Assembly (NCBI GenBank): GCA_030453435.1
Contig: JAKDKI010000173.1
Location: forward strand, 1-5,446
Direction: 5' to 3'
Length of the DNA stretch: 5,446 bases
Source: Kocuria sp.
GTDB lineage: Bacteria > Actinomycetota > Actinomycetes > Actinomycetales > Micrococcaceae
Every line of letters starts with the position of its first letter. The first letter of the stretch is position 1. A model generated the notes under the pieces. That model saw only the letters and a list, made by a program, of their open reading frames with translations, was not told the origin of the DNA and ran no database searches. Both the position numbers and the translations under genes were made by a program. Of the stretch, positions 1 through 5,446 are shown in pieces.

Positions 1-140
1 CTACCATCCAGACTGTGACTGTCGGTACCGGAATTTCACCGGTTCGGCCGTTCCCGCTTCATCGCGTGACTCTTTGCGATGAGCGTTCACGGTTCGCGGA
101 CTGTAACCGCCGGTTCGGACTTTCACCGACCCCGGAACAC
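1..140 (-). ncRNA. FMN riboswitch (RFN element), 3' end cut by window edge
   Basis: This is a flavin mononucleotide-sensing leader RNA, read on the minus strand from about 140 down to 1. The conserved RFN blocks appear in order: GGGGTCGGTGAAAGTCC, GAACCGGCGGT, AGTCCGCGA, then GGTGAAATTCCGGTACCGA, CAGTCACAGTCTGGATGG. The variable arm between the two halves forms a clean hairpin, CATCGC (60-65) with GCGATG (76-81). The 5' strand of the closing P1 helix (about GTGTTCC) is present. Its 3' partner should lie just beyond base 1, together with the expression platform. In known cases FMN binding lowers expression of riboflavin synthesis or transport genes. The regulated gene is outside the window, so ribD or another rib gene is an inference. 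Confidence 0.96.
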
Positions 141-152
141 GTTGTGATCTGC

Positions 153-158
153 ATTATG
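153..158 (-). promoter_or_regulatory. Probable -10 box of the FMN riboswitch promoter
   Basis: On the minus strand the hexamer CATAAT, in the context TGGCATAATGCAG, lies 12 bases upstream of the first riboswitch base. This predicts a transcription start near 146, so the RNA would start almost directly at the P1 helix. No convincing -35 hexamer is seen at 17-18 bases; that position reads about CGTGCG. The call rests on the -10 match and its position, and gives the riboflavin genes their own promoter separate from the rpe operon. Confidence 0.6.
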
Positions 159-202
159 CCACGCTGTGCGCGACTCGCACGAAAGTTCGCGCGCGGTGCG
201 GC

Positions 203-214
203 GCCCCCGGGGGC
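203..214. repeat. 12-base perfect GC palindrome between rpe and the riboswitch promoter
   Basis: The sequence GCCCCCGGGGGC is its own reverse complement. It sits about 45 bases upstream of the proposed riboswitch -10 box and about 20 bases past the rpe terminator hairpin. As RNA it cannot fold into a full hairpin because it has no loop. It could be a dimeric protein-binding site or simply chance in GC-rich DNA. Confidence 0.25.
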
Positions 215-233
215 CCACTAGAGCTTGGAAAGC

Positions 234-250
234 CGGGGCTTTACGCCCCG
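234..250 (-). terminator. Probable intrinsic terminator after rpe
   Basis: Directly after the rpe TGA stop, the minus strand reads CGGGGC, loop GTAAA, GCCCCG, then GCTTTCC. The stem is six G-C pairs with a 5-base loop. The following T tract is short and interrupted, as is common in actinobacteria. Its place between the operon's last stop codon and the separate promoter of the FMN riboswitch supports a terminator. A competing fold, AAAGC with GCTTT, overlaps the same bases. Confidence 0.6.
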
Positions 251-919
251 TCAGGCCGACTGGTGCGTCCTGGCTGTTTCGCGCAGAGCGTGGATGGCCG
301 CCGCCGGATCCTCCTTGCCGTAAACAGCCGACCCGGCCACGAACGTGTCCGCGCCGGCCTCCGCTGCTCGCACGATGGTCTCCTCGGTAACGCCCCCGTC
401 CACCTGCAGCGCGACCGTGCCACCGTGGGCCTTGACCGCCTGCGCTGCGCGGCGCAGCTTGGGCAGCGTCACATCCAGGAACTTCTGACCGCCGAAGCCG
501 GGCTCCACGGTCATGATGAGCAGCATGTCCAGCTCGGGCAGCAGATCAATGTATGGCTCGATAGGGGTCGCCGGACGCACAGCCAATCCCGCTCTGGCCC
601 CTGCCGCCCGCAATTCACGCGCCAACTTGATGGGCGCCGTGGCGGCCTCCGCGTGGAAAGTCACCGATGCGCAACCGGCTTCGGCGTAGGCAGGAGCCCA
701 TCGGTCCGGATCCTCGATCATCAGGTGCATGTCCAGCGGAACGGGGCTGACCTTCTGCAGACTTTCCACCACGGGAAGTCCCAGCGTCAGATTCGGAACG
801 AAGTGATTGTCCATCACGTCCACGTGAGCGGCATCAGCGTTGGAAATGCGCTGCAGTTCCTCGGCCAGGTGAGAGAAGTCTGCGGACAGGATGGACGGGT
901 GGATGGCACAACGGCTCAT
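251..919 (-). CDS. rpe: Ribulose-phosphate 3-epimerase
   Basis: A 222-residue cytosolic TIM-barrel enzyme that interconverts D-ribulose 5-phosphate and D-xylulose 5-phosphate in the non-oxidative pentose phosphate pathway. The family motifs are all present: PSILSADF at 8-15, [12 protein letters not shown] from 32, DMHLMI at 63-68, the phosphate-loop region VEPGFGGQ at 138-145, and VDGGV at 173-177. The metal ligands and the acid-base pair correspond to His32, Asp34, His65 and Asp174. The length is normal (E. coli Rpe is about 225 residues). The ATG start has GGAG five bases upstream, and the protein begins at the usual place before the first barrel strand. It is the last gene of the operon, 22 bases after the rsmB stop, followed by a terminator hairpin. 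Its substrate, ribulose 5-phosphate, is also a riboflavin precursor, which fits the FMN riboswitch just downstream. Confidence 0.97.
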   Translation of the reverse strand: MSRCAIHPSILSADFSHLAEELQRISNADAAHVDVMDNHFVPNLTLGLPVVESLQKVSPVPLDMHLMIEDPDRWAPAYAEAGCASVTFHAEAATAPIKLARELRAAGARAGLAVRPATPIEPYIDLLPELDMLLIMTVEPGFGGQKFLDVTLPKLRRAAQAVKAHGGTVALQVDGGVTEETIVRAAEAGADTFVAGSAVYGKEDPAAAIHALRETARTHQSA

Positions 920-941
920 GGTGTCTCCAGGGGTGTGAGGG

Positions 942-2444
942 TCAGGCTGATTTCCGAACGGCGATCATGAACATGGCGTCCGTACCGTGCACGTGAGGCC
1001 ACAGTTGCACGCTGCTTCCGCCGTGCGGCCAGTCGAGCTCGGCGGACCGGTCGCCTTCCAGCGCACCGGGAAGGGCTGCACTGCGGGCGTACTTGGCGGT
1101 GTCCAGGATCTCGGCATCCTCGCGGGACTCCACGATGTCCGAGACCACATCCAGAGTTTCCGCGGTGTGCGGCGAGCAGGTCGCGTAGAGCACCACACCG
1201 CCCGGCCGTGTCGAGTCCAGGGCCGCGGTCAACAGTTCTCGCTGAAGCGATCCCAGCTCGGCGACGTCCGCGGGGCTGCGGCGCCACCGTGCCTCCGGAC
1301 GACGCCGCAACGCGCCCAACCCGGTGCACGGCACGTCCACGAGAACACGGTCGAATCCGGCGGGCATTTCGTCGGGAATGTCGCGGCCATCGCCCACCCG
1401 CAGGGTCCAAGCCCGTTCCGGTACCGCGGCCAAGGCCTGTTCCACGAGGTCCGCACGGTGATCGCTGACCTCGTTGGCGTAGAGCCGGGCGTCCTGCTGA
1501 TCCGCCAACGCGGCCAGGAGGGATGCCTTGCCACCGGGGCCCGCACAGAAGTCGGCCCACATACCGTGGTCGTCATCAACCGGCACTTCTGCCATGACAC
1601 GGGCCACCAGTTGGGAGCCGGCATCCTGCACGCGCACGGTGCCCTCCCGGGTCCCCGGAATCCGGTGCACGTCTCCTCCGGCGCTCTCGGCACTGTCCGC
1701 CACGAGCGTTCCGGGTGTCGCGCCCTCGCGCACGGCCGCGTCCAAACTGCCCAGGTCCGGAAGTGCCACCAGGTGCACGCGGGGCGGTGCATTGTTGGCC
1801 TCCAGAAGATCTTCGATCTCTTCCGGGGCTCGTCCGCTCATGCGCAACGCTCGACGCAGCGCACGAACCTCCCACGCGGGGTGGGAGTAGCGCACGCCCA
1901 GTTTGCGCAGGTCATCCGACTGCTCCGATTCGAGCCGATCGAGCCACTCCTCGGTGCTCTGGCGCGTAACCTTTCGCAGTACCGCATTGACCAGACCCGC
2001 CGGCCCCTGACCGATCTCGCCTCGGACCAGGCCCACGGTGGCGTCCAGGGCCGCGTGGTCCGGAACGCGCATGGCCAGCAGTTGATGCACACCCAGTCGC
2101 AGGGCGTCCAAGACCTGGGGATCGAGCTCCTTGAGGGTGCGGTCCACACAGTGTTCGAGGACTGCGTCCCAGGTGCCCTGACGGCGCATTGCACCGTAGG
2201 CCAATTCGGTCGCGAAGGCGGCATCTCGCTTGTCCAACCGGTTCTTACGCACCAATTGGGGCAGCACCAGGTTGCCGTAGGCATCCTCACCGTTGACGGC
2301 GCGCAAGGCCTGGTAAGCCGTCAGCCGCGCCGGGTCCGACGAGCGACGTCGTTGCCCCGGGGCCTGCGCCGAGAACGGTCGATCCTTCTGAGCGCGCCGG
2401 TTGCGCTCGTGCCCCTTGGCATTGCGGTAACCGCGCTCGCTCAT
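942..2444 (-). CDS. rsmB: 16S rRNA (cytosine(967)-C5)-methyltransferase RsmB
   Basis: A 500-residue SAM-dependent RNA methyltransferase, expected to make m5C at position 967 (E. coli numbering) of 16S rRNA. Residues about 38-165 form the NusB-like RNA-binding domain (for example [18 protein letters not shown] from 76). The linker motif VQDAGSQLV is at 272-280. The Rossmann-fold methyltransferase domain follows: SAM motif [10 protein letters not shown] at 298-306, Glu324 as likely ribose ligand, motif IV DVPCTG at 370-375 with Cys373, and motif VI TCS at 422-424 with Cys423, the expected nucleophile. The C-terminal HGTDAMFM is typical. The first 34 residues are a very basic tail with 11 Arg or Lys, longer than in E. 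coli. The ATG overlaps the fmt stop as ATGA and has AGGTGG seven bases upstream, so coupling to fmt is likely. Confidence 0.96.
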   Translation of the reverse strand: MSERGYRNAKGHERNRRAQKDRPFSAQAPGQRRRSSDPARLTAYQALRAVNGEDAYGNLVLPQLVRKNRLDKRDAAFATELAYGAMRRQGTWDAVLEHCVDRTLKELDPQVLDALRLGVHQLLAMRVPDHAALDATVGLVRGEIGQGPAGLVNAVLRKVTRQSTEEWLDRLESEQSDDLRKLGVRYSHPAWEVRALRRALRMSGRAPEEIEDLLEANNAPPRVHLVALPDLGSLDAAVREGATPGTLVADSAESAGGDVHRIPGTREGTVRVQDAGSQLVARVMAEVPVDDDHGMWADFCAGPGGKASLLAALADQQDARLYANEVSDHRADLVEQALAAVPERAWTLRVGDGRDIPDEMPAGFDRVLVDVPCTGLGALRRRPEARWRRSPADVAELGSLQRELLTAALDSTRPGGVVLYATCSPHTAETLDVVSDIVESREDAEILDTAKYARSAALPGALEGDRSAELDWPHGGSSVQLWPHVHGTDAMFMIAVRKSA

Positions 2445-3376
2445 ACGAAGACCACCTGTTCACTGCGTTGCTGGCCGCGCGCCCAATCGAGAGCGGCCAT
2501 GGGTTTCTTGCCGGACGGCTGCACCCGTGTCAATTCCACGCCGTAGGAACCGGTGCCGACATAGACCGCCCCGTCCCTGAGCTCCACGTGACCGGGAGCC
2601 AAGCCAGTGATGTCCGGGGCCGGGATGACGCGCTCAAGTTTCATCCGCTGACCGTTGTATTCGGTCCAGGCTCCCGGTTCCGGTGTCACGCCGCGCACGT
2701 GGTGAGAAATGGCCACGGCGGGATGGCTCCAGTCCACCCGCGCCTGGGCGCCGGTGAGTTTGGGGGCGGAACTGGCCTCGCCTTCCTGGGGAACTGGCTT
2801 TGCCTGACCGGTCGCGACAGCCACGAGAGAATCCGCCAACAGGGACGAACCGCTGTGGGACAACCGTTCCAGAACGGCACCGGCGGTGTCCTCCGAGCGA
2901 ACGGGATCCGTGAGAGTTCCCACGATGTCTCCCGTGTCCATGCCCTCGTCCAGGACGAAGGTGGTGGCACCCATCATGGAGTCACCGGCCATCAGGGCCC
3001 GCTGTACCGGGGCGGCACCGCGCCACTGCGGCAACAGGGAGAAGTGCAGATTGATCCACCCGTGCTCGAAGGCCTCCAGTACCGGGCGGGGCAACAGGGC
3101 TCCGTAAGCGACTACGGCCGCAATCTCCGCGCCGGTTGCGCGCAATTGGTTAACCAGCTCCTCGGTGGCCCGGTTGGCCTTGAGCGTGGGAATGCCCAGT
3201 TCTTCGGCGCGCTGAGCAACCGGTGACGGGGTCAGAACTTTCTTCCGTCCCACCGGCGCATCTTCACGGGTCAAGACGGCAACAACGTCCAGCTCGTCAC
3301 GTTCAACCAGAGCGTTGAGAGGGATCACCGCTGTGGCGGGAGTTCCGGCGTAGAGAACCTTCAGGGGTTGGGCCAC
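2441..3376 (-). CDS. fmt: Methionyl-tRNA formyltransferase
   Basis: A 311-residue cytosolic enzyme that transfers a formyl group from 10-formyl-tetrahydrofolate to Met-tRNA(fMet), preparing the initiator tRNA. The N-terminal formyltransferase domain (about 1-185) opens with the usual VLYAGTPA and carries INLHFSLLPQWRGAAPVQ from residue 108 and GMDTGD at 145-150. The catalytic set corresponds to Asn109, His111 and Asp147. The C-terminal OB-like tRNA-binding domain covers about 208-311. The length matches the family (E. coli 315). The start is GTG, two bases after the def stop, with AAGGA nine bases upstream; no other start suits the first beta strand. Its last four bases overlap the rsmB start. 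Pairing with def is the classic arrangement in which Fmt adds the formyl group and Def removes it. Confidence 0.97.
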   Translation of the reverse strand: MAQPLKVLYAGTPATAVIPLNALVERDELDVVAVLTREDAPVGRKKVLTPSPVAQRAEELGIPTLKANRATEELVNQLRATGAEIAAVVAYGALLPRPVLEAFEHGWINLHFSLLPQWRGAAPVQRALMAGDSMMGATTFVLDEGMDTGDIVGTLTDPVRSEDTAGAVLERLSHSGSSLLADSLVAVATGQAKPVPQEGEASSAPKLTGAQARVDWSHPAVAISHHVRGVTPEPGAWTEYNGQRMKLERVIPAPDITGLAPGHVELRDGAVYVGTGSYGVELTRVQPSGKKPMAALDWARGQQRSEQVVFV

Positions 3377-3378
3377 GA

Positions 3379-4008
3379 TCAGGATTCCTTTCCGCGGGTG
3401 AAAGCCGAGCCCGTAAAAGAGGAGCCGGTAAAGGATGATCCGGTGGAAGTTCTCGGGGCCGTCTCGGCAGAGGCACCCAGTCGCTGAGCTTCGCGTTCCC
3501 GAGTCACTGTGTCCACGATGTCCTGGTACTCGGGAGCCCTCATGGCGCGCATCGCCTCCTTGCGAACCTCACCTTCCAGCCGATCGACGAACAATCTCCC
3601 GTGCAGGTGGTCCGTCTCGTGTTGGAAGCAGCGCGCGAGTAGCCCTGTGCCTTCGCGACGCACTGGGTCGCCGTTCATGTCCACGCCCGTGATGGTCGCG
3701 TGATTGCGCCGTGGTGTGTCGTAGCCGGGCCCGGGAACCGACAGGCAGCCCTCGCCACCCTCCTGGGGCTCGTGCCCCACGTCAAGAACGGGGTTGATCA
3801 CGTGGCCGGAGTCATCACCGATGTCCCACGTGAAGATCCGAAGCCCCACGCCAATTTGCGGTGCCGCCAGCCCCACGCCTTTGACCGCGTACATGGTCTC
3901 GAACATGTCACTGATCAGAGTGCGAAGGGATTCGTCGAAGTCCGTGACGGTGAGTGCCGGTGTTCTGAGGACGGGATCGCCCTGGGTTCGAATGCGCAGA
4001 ATTGTCAC
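3379..4008 (-). CDS. def: Peptide deformylase
   Basis: A 209-residue metalloenzyme that removes the N-formyl group from new proteins at the ribosome exit. All three family motifs are intact: motif I GVGLAAPQIG at 44-53 (Gln51), motif II EGCLS at 86-90 (metal ligand Cys88), and motif III QHETDHLHG at 129-137 (metal ligands His130 and His134, catalytic Glu131). The start is GTG at 4008, because ILRIRTQGDPVLR is the usual Def N-terminus. The open frame continues upstream to 4164, but that part lies inside the nuclease gene in another frame. The GTG overlaps the nuclease stop as GTGA, with GAGGAG 11 bases upstream. The enzyme is longer than E. coli Def (169 residues), mainly from a Ser/Thr/Gly-rich tail after about residue 180 with three five-residue repeats. 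Confidence 0.96.
   Translation of the reverse strand: MTILRIRTQGDPVLRTPALTVTDFDESLRTLISDMFETMYAVKGVGLAAPQIGVGLRIFTWDIGDDSGHVINPVLDVGHEPQEGGEGCLSVPGPGYDTPRRNHATITGVDMNGDPVRREGTGLLARCFQHETDHLHGRLFVDRLEGEVRKEAMRAMRAPEYQDIVDTVTREREAQRLGASAETAPRTSTGSSFTGSSFTGSAFTRGKES
3400..3444 (-). repeat. Three tandem 15-base repeats coding TGS(S/A)F in the Def tail
   Basis: Def residues 189-203 read TGSSF, TGSSF, TGSAF. The DNA units are ACCGGATCATCCTTT, ACCGGCTCCTCTTTT and ACGGGCTCGGCTTTC. Units 1 and 2 differ at three bases, all synonymous. Units 2 and 3 differ at four bases, three of them synonymous. The repeat is therefore better kept in protein than in DNA. The tail is probably unstructured and lies outside the catalytic core. 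Confidence 0.85.
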
Positions 4009-4937
4009 TGCGAAGCGCTCTCCTCGGTTGCCTGGTTCTGGGGTTCCTTCAAGTCTACGGTCACGGCCATGGCGCCCCTGCCCACCGGGTTGTGTTCGAG
4101 CGGCGGCGGAACGATGGCGCGCAGTTGCTGACCCGCGGCTTCGATCTCTGCCGAGCGCGCCCACACCTTGGCCAGGGCACAGAACTTGAACCAGTGGGCG
4201 GGCAGCTGGTCCGGGACCGCTTGGACCGACAAAGCTTCTGTGTCACCAATGGCGACCGCCATCAGGACATCTGCGCTGGAGTATTCCCAGGGCTGCCATT
4301 CACCGGTCGCAGCATCCACCAAGGACTCTTCGGCCTTCAGACCGGCCACGAGCTGGGTGACCACCTTGGCATCCGGCGCCTTGACCCGGCCATTGCGGTC
4401 CGTGCCGCGCGTCTTGTAGTCGATCAGACACACCTTGCCACCGATCCGCGCCACCAGGTCCAGGGTGCCCGCGTAGCCCACGGTGGAATTCCACACGGTG
4501 ATCTCAGCAGCCAGCGGTTCGGGCCGGTACAGCTCCCACCATTGGTCGGCACTGTCTGCGAAACGGGATTCTTGGTTCTCCGCCAAGGTCTCCCGTGCCT
4601 GCTCCACACGGTGGTCCTGCCCCATGGCCCTCAATGCCAGTTGTTCGCAGTAGTCATGAACGCGATCGCCTCGCTCGGCGGCGCGGTCCCTGTGACGCTC
4701 AGCCGCTTTGGCCGCGTGATTGACCAGGGCCCGGCGGCGTCGTGAATCGCGCAGAGCGTCGGCAAGTTGTGGATCCGCGGCCAAGGCCTGCGCGGCGCTA
4801 TAGCCGTACCAGCCGCCCAGATCATTGGATTCACAGCCGATCACCGTGGTGATGGACGGAACCTGCGGATCCTGCCCCTCGGCACGCGCGTACATGCGTC
4901 CGTAGGGAGTTTGTTGGGCCAAGCGTGGTTGCGTCAT
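4005..4937 (-). CDS. RecB-like PD-(D/E)XK nuclease-fold protein of unknown role
   Basis: A 310-residue protein without signal peptide or membrane segment, so probably cytosolic. It carries what looks like a full PD-(D/E)XK active site of the RecB/Cas4-like type: His94 in RGDRVHDYC, Glu145 in LAAEITVW, Asp160 in YAGTLDLVA, Asp173 and Lys175 in LIDYKT, and Gln195 in TQLVAGLKA. The N-terminal part (about 28-110) is mostly helical and includes PSITTVIG and GGWYGYSAA. Its four cysteines (35, 97, 170, 253) are scattered, so a Cas4/AddB-type iron-sulfur cluster is unlikely. The substrate is unknown. I chose the ATG at 4937: a TANNNT -10 box ends seven bases before it, suggesting a leaderless message. 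Alternatives are ATG at 4943 and GTG at 4973, neither with a good ribosome site. It is the first gene of the def-fmt-rsmB-rpe operon, and its stop overlaps the def start. Confidence 0.78.
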   Translation of the reverse strand: MTQPRLAQQTPYGRMYARAEGQDPQVPSITTVIGCESNDLGGWYGYSAAQALAADPQLADALRDSRRRRALVNHAAKAAERHRDRAAERGDRVHDYCEQLALRAMGQDHRVEQARETLAENQESRFADSADQWWELYRPEPLAAEITVWNSTVGYAGTLDLVARIGGKVCLIDYKTRGTDRNGRVKAPDAKVVTQLVAGLKAEESLVDAATGEWQPWEYSSADVLMAVAIGDTEALSVQAVPDQLPAHWFKFCALAKVWARSAEIEAAGQQLRAIVPPPLEHNPVGRGAMAVTVDLKEPQNQATEESASQ

Positions 4938-4944
4938 GGGCATC

Positions 4945-4950
4945 AGACTA
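4945..4950 (-). promoter_or_regulatory. Candidate -10 box for a leaderless operon transcript
   Basis: The minus strand reads TAGTCT, then seven bases, then the ATG at 4937. This spacing matches the actinobacterial leaderless pattern in which the A of the start codon is the first transcribed base. No Shine-Dalgarno sequence precedes this ATG, which agrees with that reading. No good -35 hexamer is seen. The position just downstream of the tRNA-Val terminator is where an operon promoter is expected. Confidence 0.45.
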
Positions 4951-5006
4951 CGACCCGGTTCCGACAGGCACACGAACGCTCATCTCGCGCTCTTCCCGGA
5001 ATGCAC

Positions 5007-5038
5007 AAGGCCCCGATTCCTCCTGGAATCGGGGCCTT
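5007..5038 (-). terminator. Strong terminator hairpin after tRNA-Val
   Basis: A perfect 14-base-pair stem, AAGGCCCCGATTCC with GGAATCGGGGCCTT, closes a 4-base loop. On the minus strand it begins six bases after the tRNA-Val discriminator base. It is followed by GTGCATTCC rather than a run of T, so it is a U-poor terminator. As the stem is nearly symmetric it may also stop plus-strand transcription. It separates the tRNA gene from the nuclease-def operon that follows on the same strand. Confidence 0.8.
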
Positions 5039-5043
5039 CATTG

Positions 5044-5115
5044 TGCGCGATACTGGGATCGAACCAGTGACCTCTTCGGTGTGAACGAAGCGCGCTACCG
5101 CTGCGCCAATCGCGC
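5044..5115 (-). tRNA. tRNA-Val (anticodon CAC)
   Basis: A complete 72-base tRNA. The acceptor stem is GCGCGAT with ATCGCGC, discriminator A. The D arm is GCGC-AGCGGTA-GCGC. The anticodon arm is CTTCG-TTCACAC-CGAAG with anticodon CAC, which reads the valine codon GUG. The variable loop is AGGTC and the T arm is ACTGG-TTCGATC-CCAGT. All four stems pair fully. The 3' end is followed by CAA, not CCA, so the CCA end must be added by tRNA nucleotidyltransferase. Confidence 0.97.
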
Positions 5116-5129
5116 TTGCAACGTTGAAA

Positions 5130-5159
5130 ACCATAGAACACTTTTTGGTCACATGCCAA
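5130..5159 (-). promoter_or_regulatory. Promoter of tRNA-Val
   Basis: On the minus strand, a -35 box TTGGCA (5154-5159) and a -10 box TATGGT (5130-5135) are separated by 18 bases. TTGGCA differs from the consensus TTGACA at one base. The predicted start near 5123 leaves a short 5' leader of about eight bases before the mature tRNA, which is trimmed by RNase P. Confidence 0.7.
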
Positions 5160-5341
5160 TCGACTGCGGTTCACCCCCACCTCATCCGCATCGATTAACC
5201 GGAGGGACCCGCTGGCGTCACCGTCGATTTGCTCGATCAAAATTGTGTGGGTAATGTTCTAGCTCGTTGGCACAGCCGAGAACGGCGAAGCGATCAACCC
5301 CCACCGGTTGAAAACTTCACGGAACAGGCGCTGACGGACTG
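5160..5341. other. Intergenic stretch between divergent tRNA genes
   Basis: I see no protein gene with a credible start and ribosome site here, and no RNA family I recognise. It lies between the tRNA-Val promoter and the proposed tRNA-Gly promoter. A weak plus-strand promoter-like pair (TTGCTC at 5229-5234, 17 bases, TAATGT at 5252-5257) is present. So is the first copy of a set of short words that recurs nearer the tRNA-Gly gene. Confidence 0.5.
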
Positions 5342-5350
5342 TGATAGAGT
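5342..5350 (+). promoter_or_regulatory. Candidate extended -10 box for tRNA-Gly
   Basis: The plus strand reads TGATAGAGT, an extended -10 form (TGN followed by TAGAGT, a TANNNT hexamer). The predicted start near 5357 would give a 5' leader of about 47 bases. No consensus -35 box is found 17-18 bases upstream (about GAACAG), so the extended TG would have to compensate. The assignment is tentative. Confidence 0.4.
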
Positions 5351-5403
5351 TTCCGCTCGGAAGAACGGCAAACCGGTTCACGGAAAGTCATTCAACCAAC
5401 AAT

Positions 5404-5446
5404 GCGGACGTAGCTCAGCTGGTAGAGCATCACCTTGCCATGGTGA
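5404..5446 (+). tRNA. tRNA-Gly (anticodon GCC), 3' part cut by window edge
   Basis: The first 43 bases of a tRNA are present: acceptor 5' strand GCGGACG, then TA, D arm GCTC-AGCTGGTA-GAGC, and anticodon arm TCACC-TTGCCAT-GGTGA. The anticodon GCC reads glycine codons GGC and GGU. The variable loop, T arm and acceptor 3' strand lie beyond the window. In many actinobacteria Gly, Cys and Val tRNA genes are clustered, so more tRNA genes may follow to the right. Confidence 0.95.

Noticed and set aside
987..2546. Plus-strand open frame of 519 codons opposite rsmB, and similar long plus frames opposite rpe, fmt and the nuclease gene
   Set aside because: They lie antisense to genes with clear family motifs, show no recognisable motifs themselves, and are expected in GC-rich DNA where stop codons are rare.
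4009..4164. Upstream extension of the def frame by about 52 codons
   Set aside because: The extra residues resemble no Def sequence and lie inside the nuclease gene in another frame. The GTG at 4008 gives the normal N-terminus.
4005..4937. Cas4 or another CRISPR adaptation nuclease
   Set aside because: The fold is shared, but the Cys cluster for an iron-sulfur centre is absent, no repeats or cas genes are nearby, and the context is a housekeeping operon.
4943..5254. Small open frames on both strands over the tRNA-Val and its terminator
   Set aside because: They are translations of the tRNA and hairpin sequence, with no ribosome sites, and are typical spurious frames.
5229..5257. Plus-strand promoter TTGCTC, 17 bases, TAATGT as the tRNA-Gly promoter
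   Set aside because: The -35 matches consensus at only three bases and the leader would be about 140 bases. The extended -10 at 5342-5350 is closer, though this pair cannot be excluded.
5044..5446. tRNA genes as an integration site for a genomic island
   Set aside because: No integrase, no duplicated tRNA 3' end and no foreign-looking composition were seen in the window.

Overview
The window is about 5.4 kb of GC-rich DNA from an actinobacterium. GTG and ATG starts, tightly overlapping genes, tRNA genes without an encoded CCA end, and the style of the Def, RsmB and Rpe proteins all fit the order Micrococcales, possibly a relative of Arthrobacter. The family-level guess is an inference from remembered protein style, not a search result. 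All five protein genes read on the minus strand, so the biological order runs from right to left.

Right end (about 5000-5446): two tRNA genes face away from each other across roughly 290 bases without a protein gene. tRNA-Val(CAC) is on the minus strand, with a good promoter and a strong terminator hairpin. tRNA-Gly(GCC) is on the plus strand and is cut by the window edge.

Centre (4937 down to 251): one compact operon. It begins with a RecB-like PD-(D/E)XK nuclease-fold protein of unknown role, probably made from a leaderless message. Peptide deformylase (def), methionyl-tRNA formyltransferase (fmt), the 16S rRNA m5C methyltransferase (rsmB) and ribulose-phosphate 3-epimerase (rpe) follow. 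Junctions are a GTGA overlap, a 2-base gap, an ATGA overlap and a 22-base gap, so translation is probably coupled along most of the operon. Fmt adds and Def removes the formyl group of the initiator Met, RsmB modifies the 16S rRNA, and Rpe belongs to the pentose phosphate pathway. A GC hairpin directly after the rpe stop probably ends the transcript.

Left end (1-250): a promoter and an almost complete FMN riboswitch on the minus strand, pointing out of the window. The regulated gene lies beyond base 1 and is most likely a riboflavin biosynthesis gene such as ribD. Rpe turns over ribulose 5-phosphate, a precursor of riboflavin, so the neighbourhood makes metabolic sense.

Most of the window is conserved housekeeping DNA. 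I saw no mobile element, CRISPR array or evident new defence system. The least explained items are the nuclease-fold gene leading a translation operon, the repeat-bearing tail of Def, and the terminator that can pair with the tRNA-Val 3' end.
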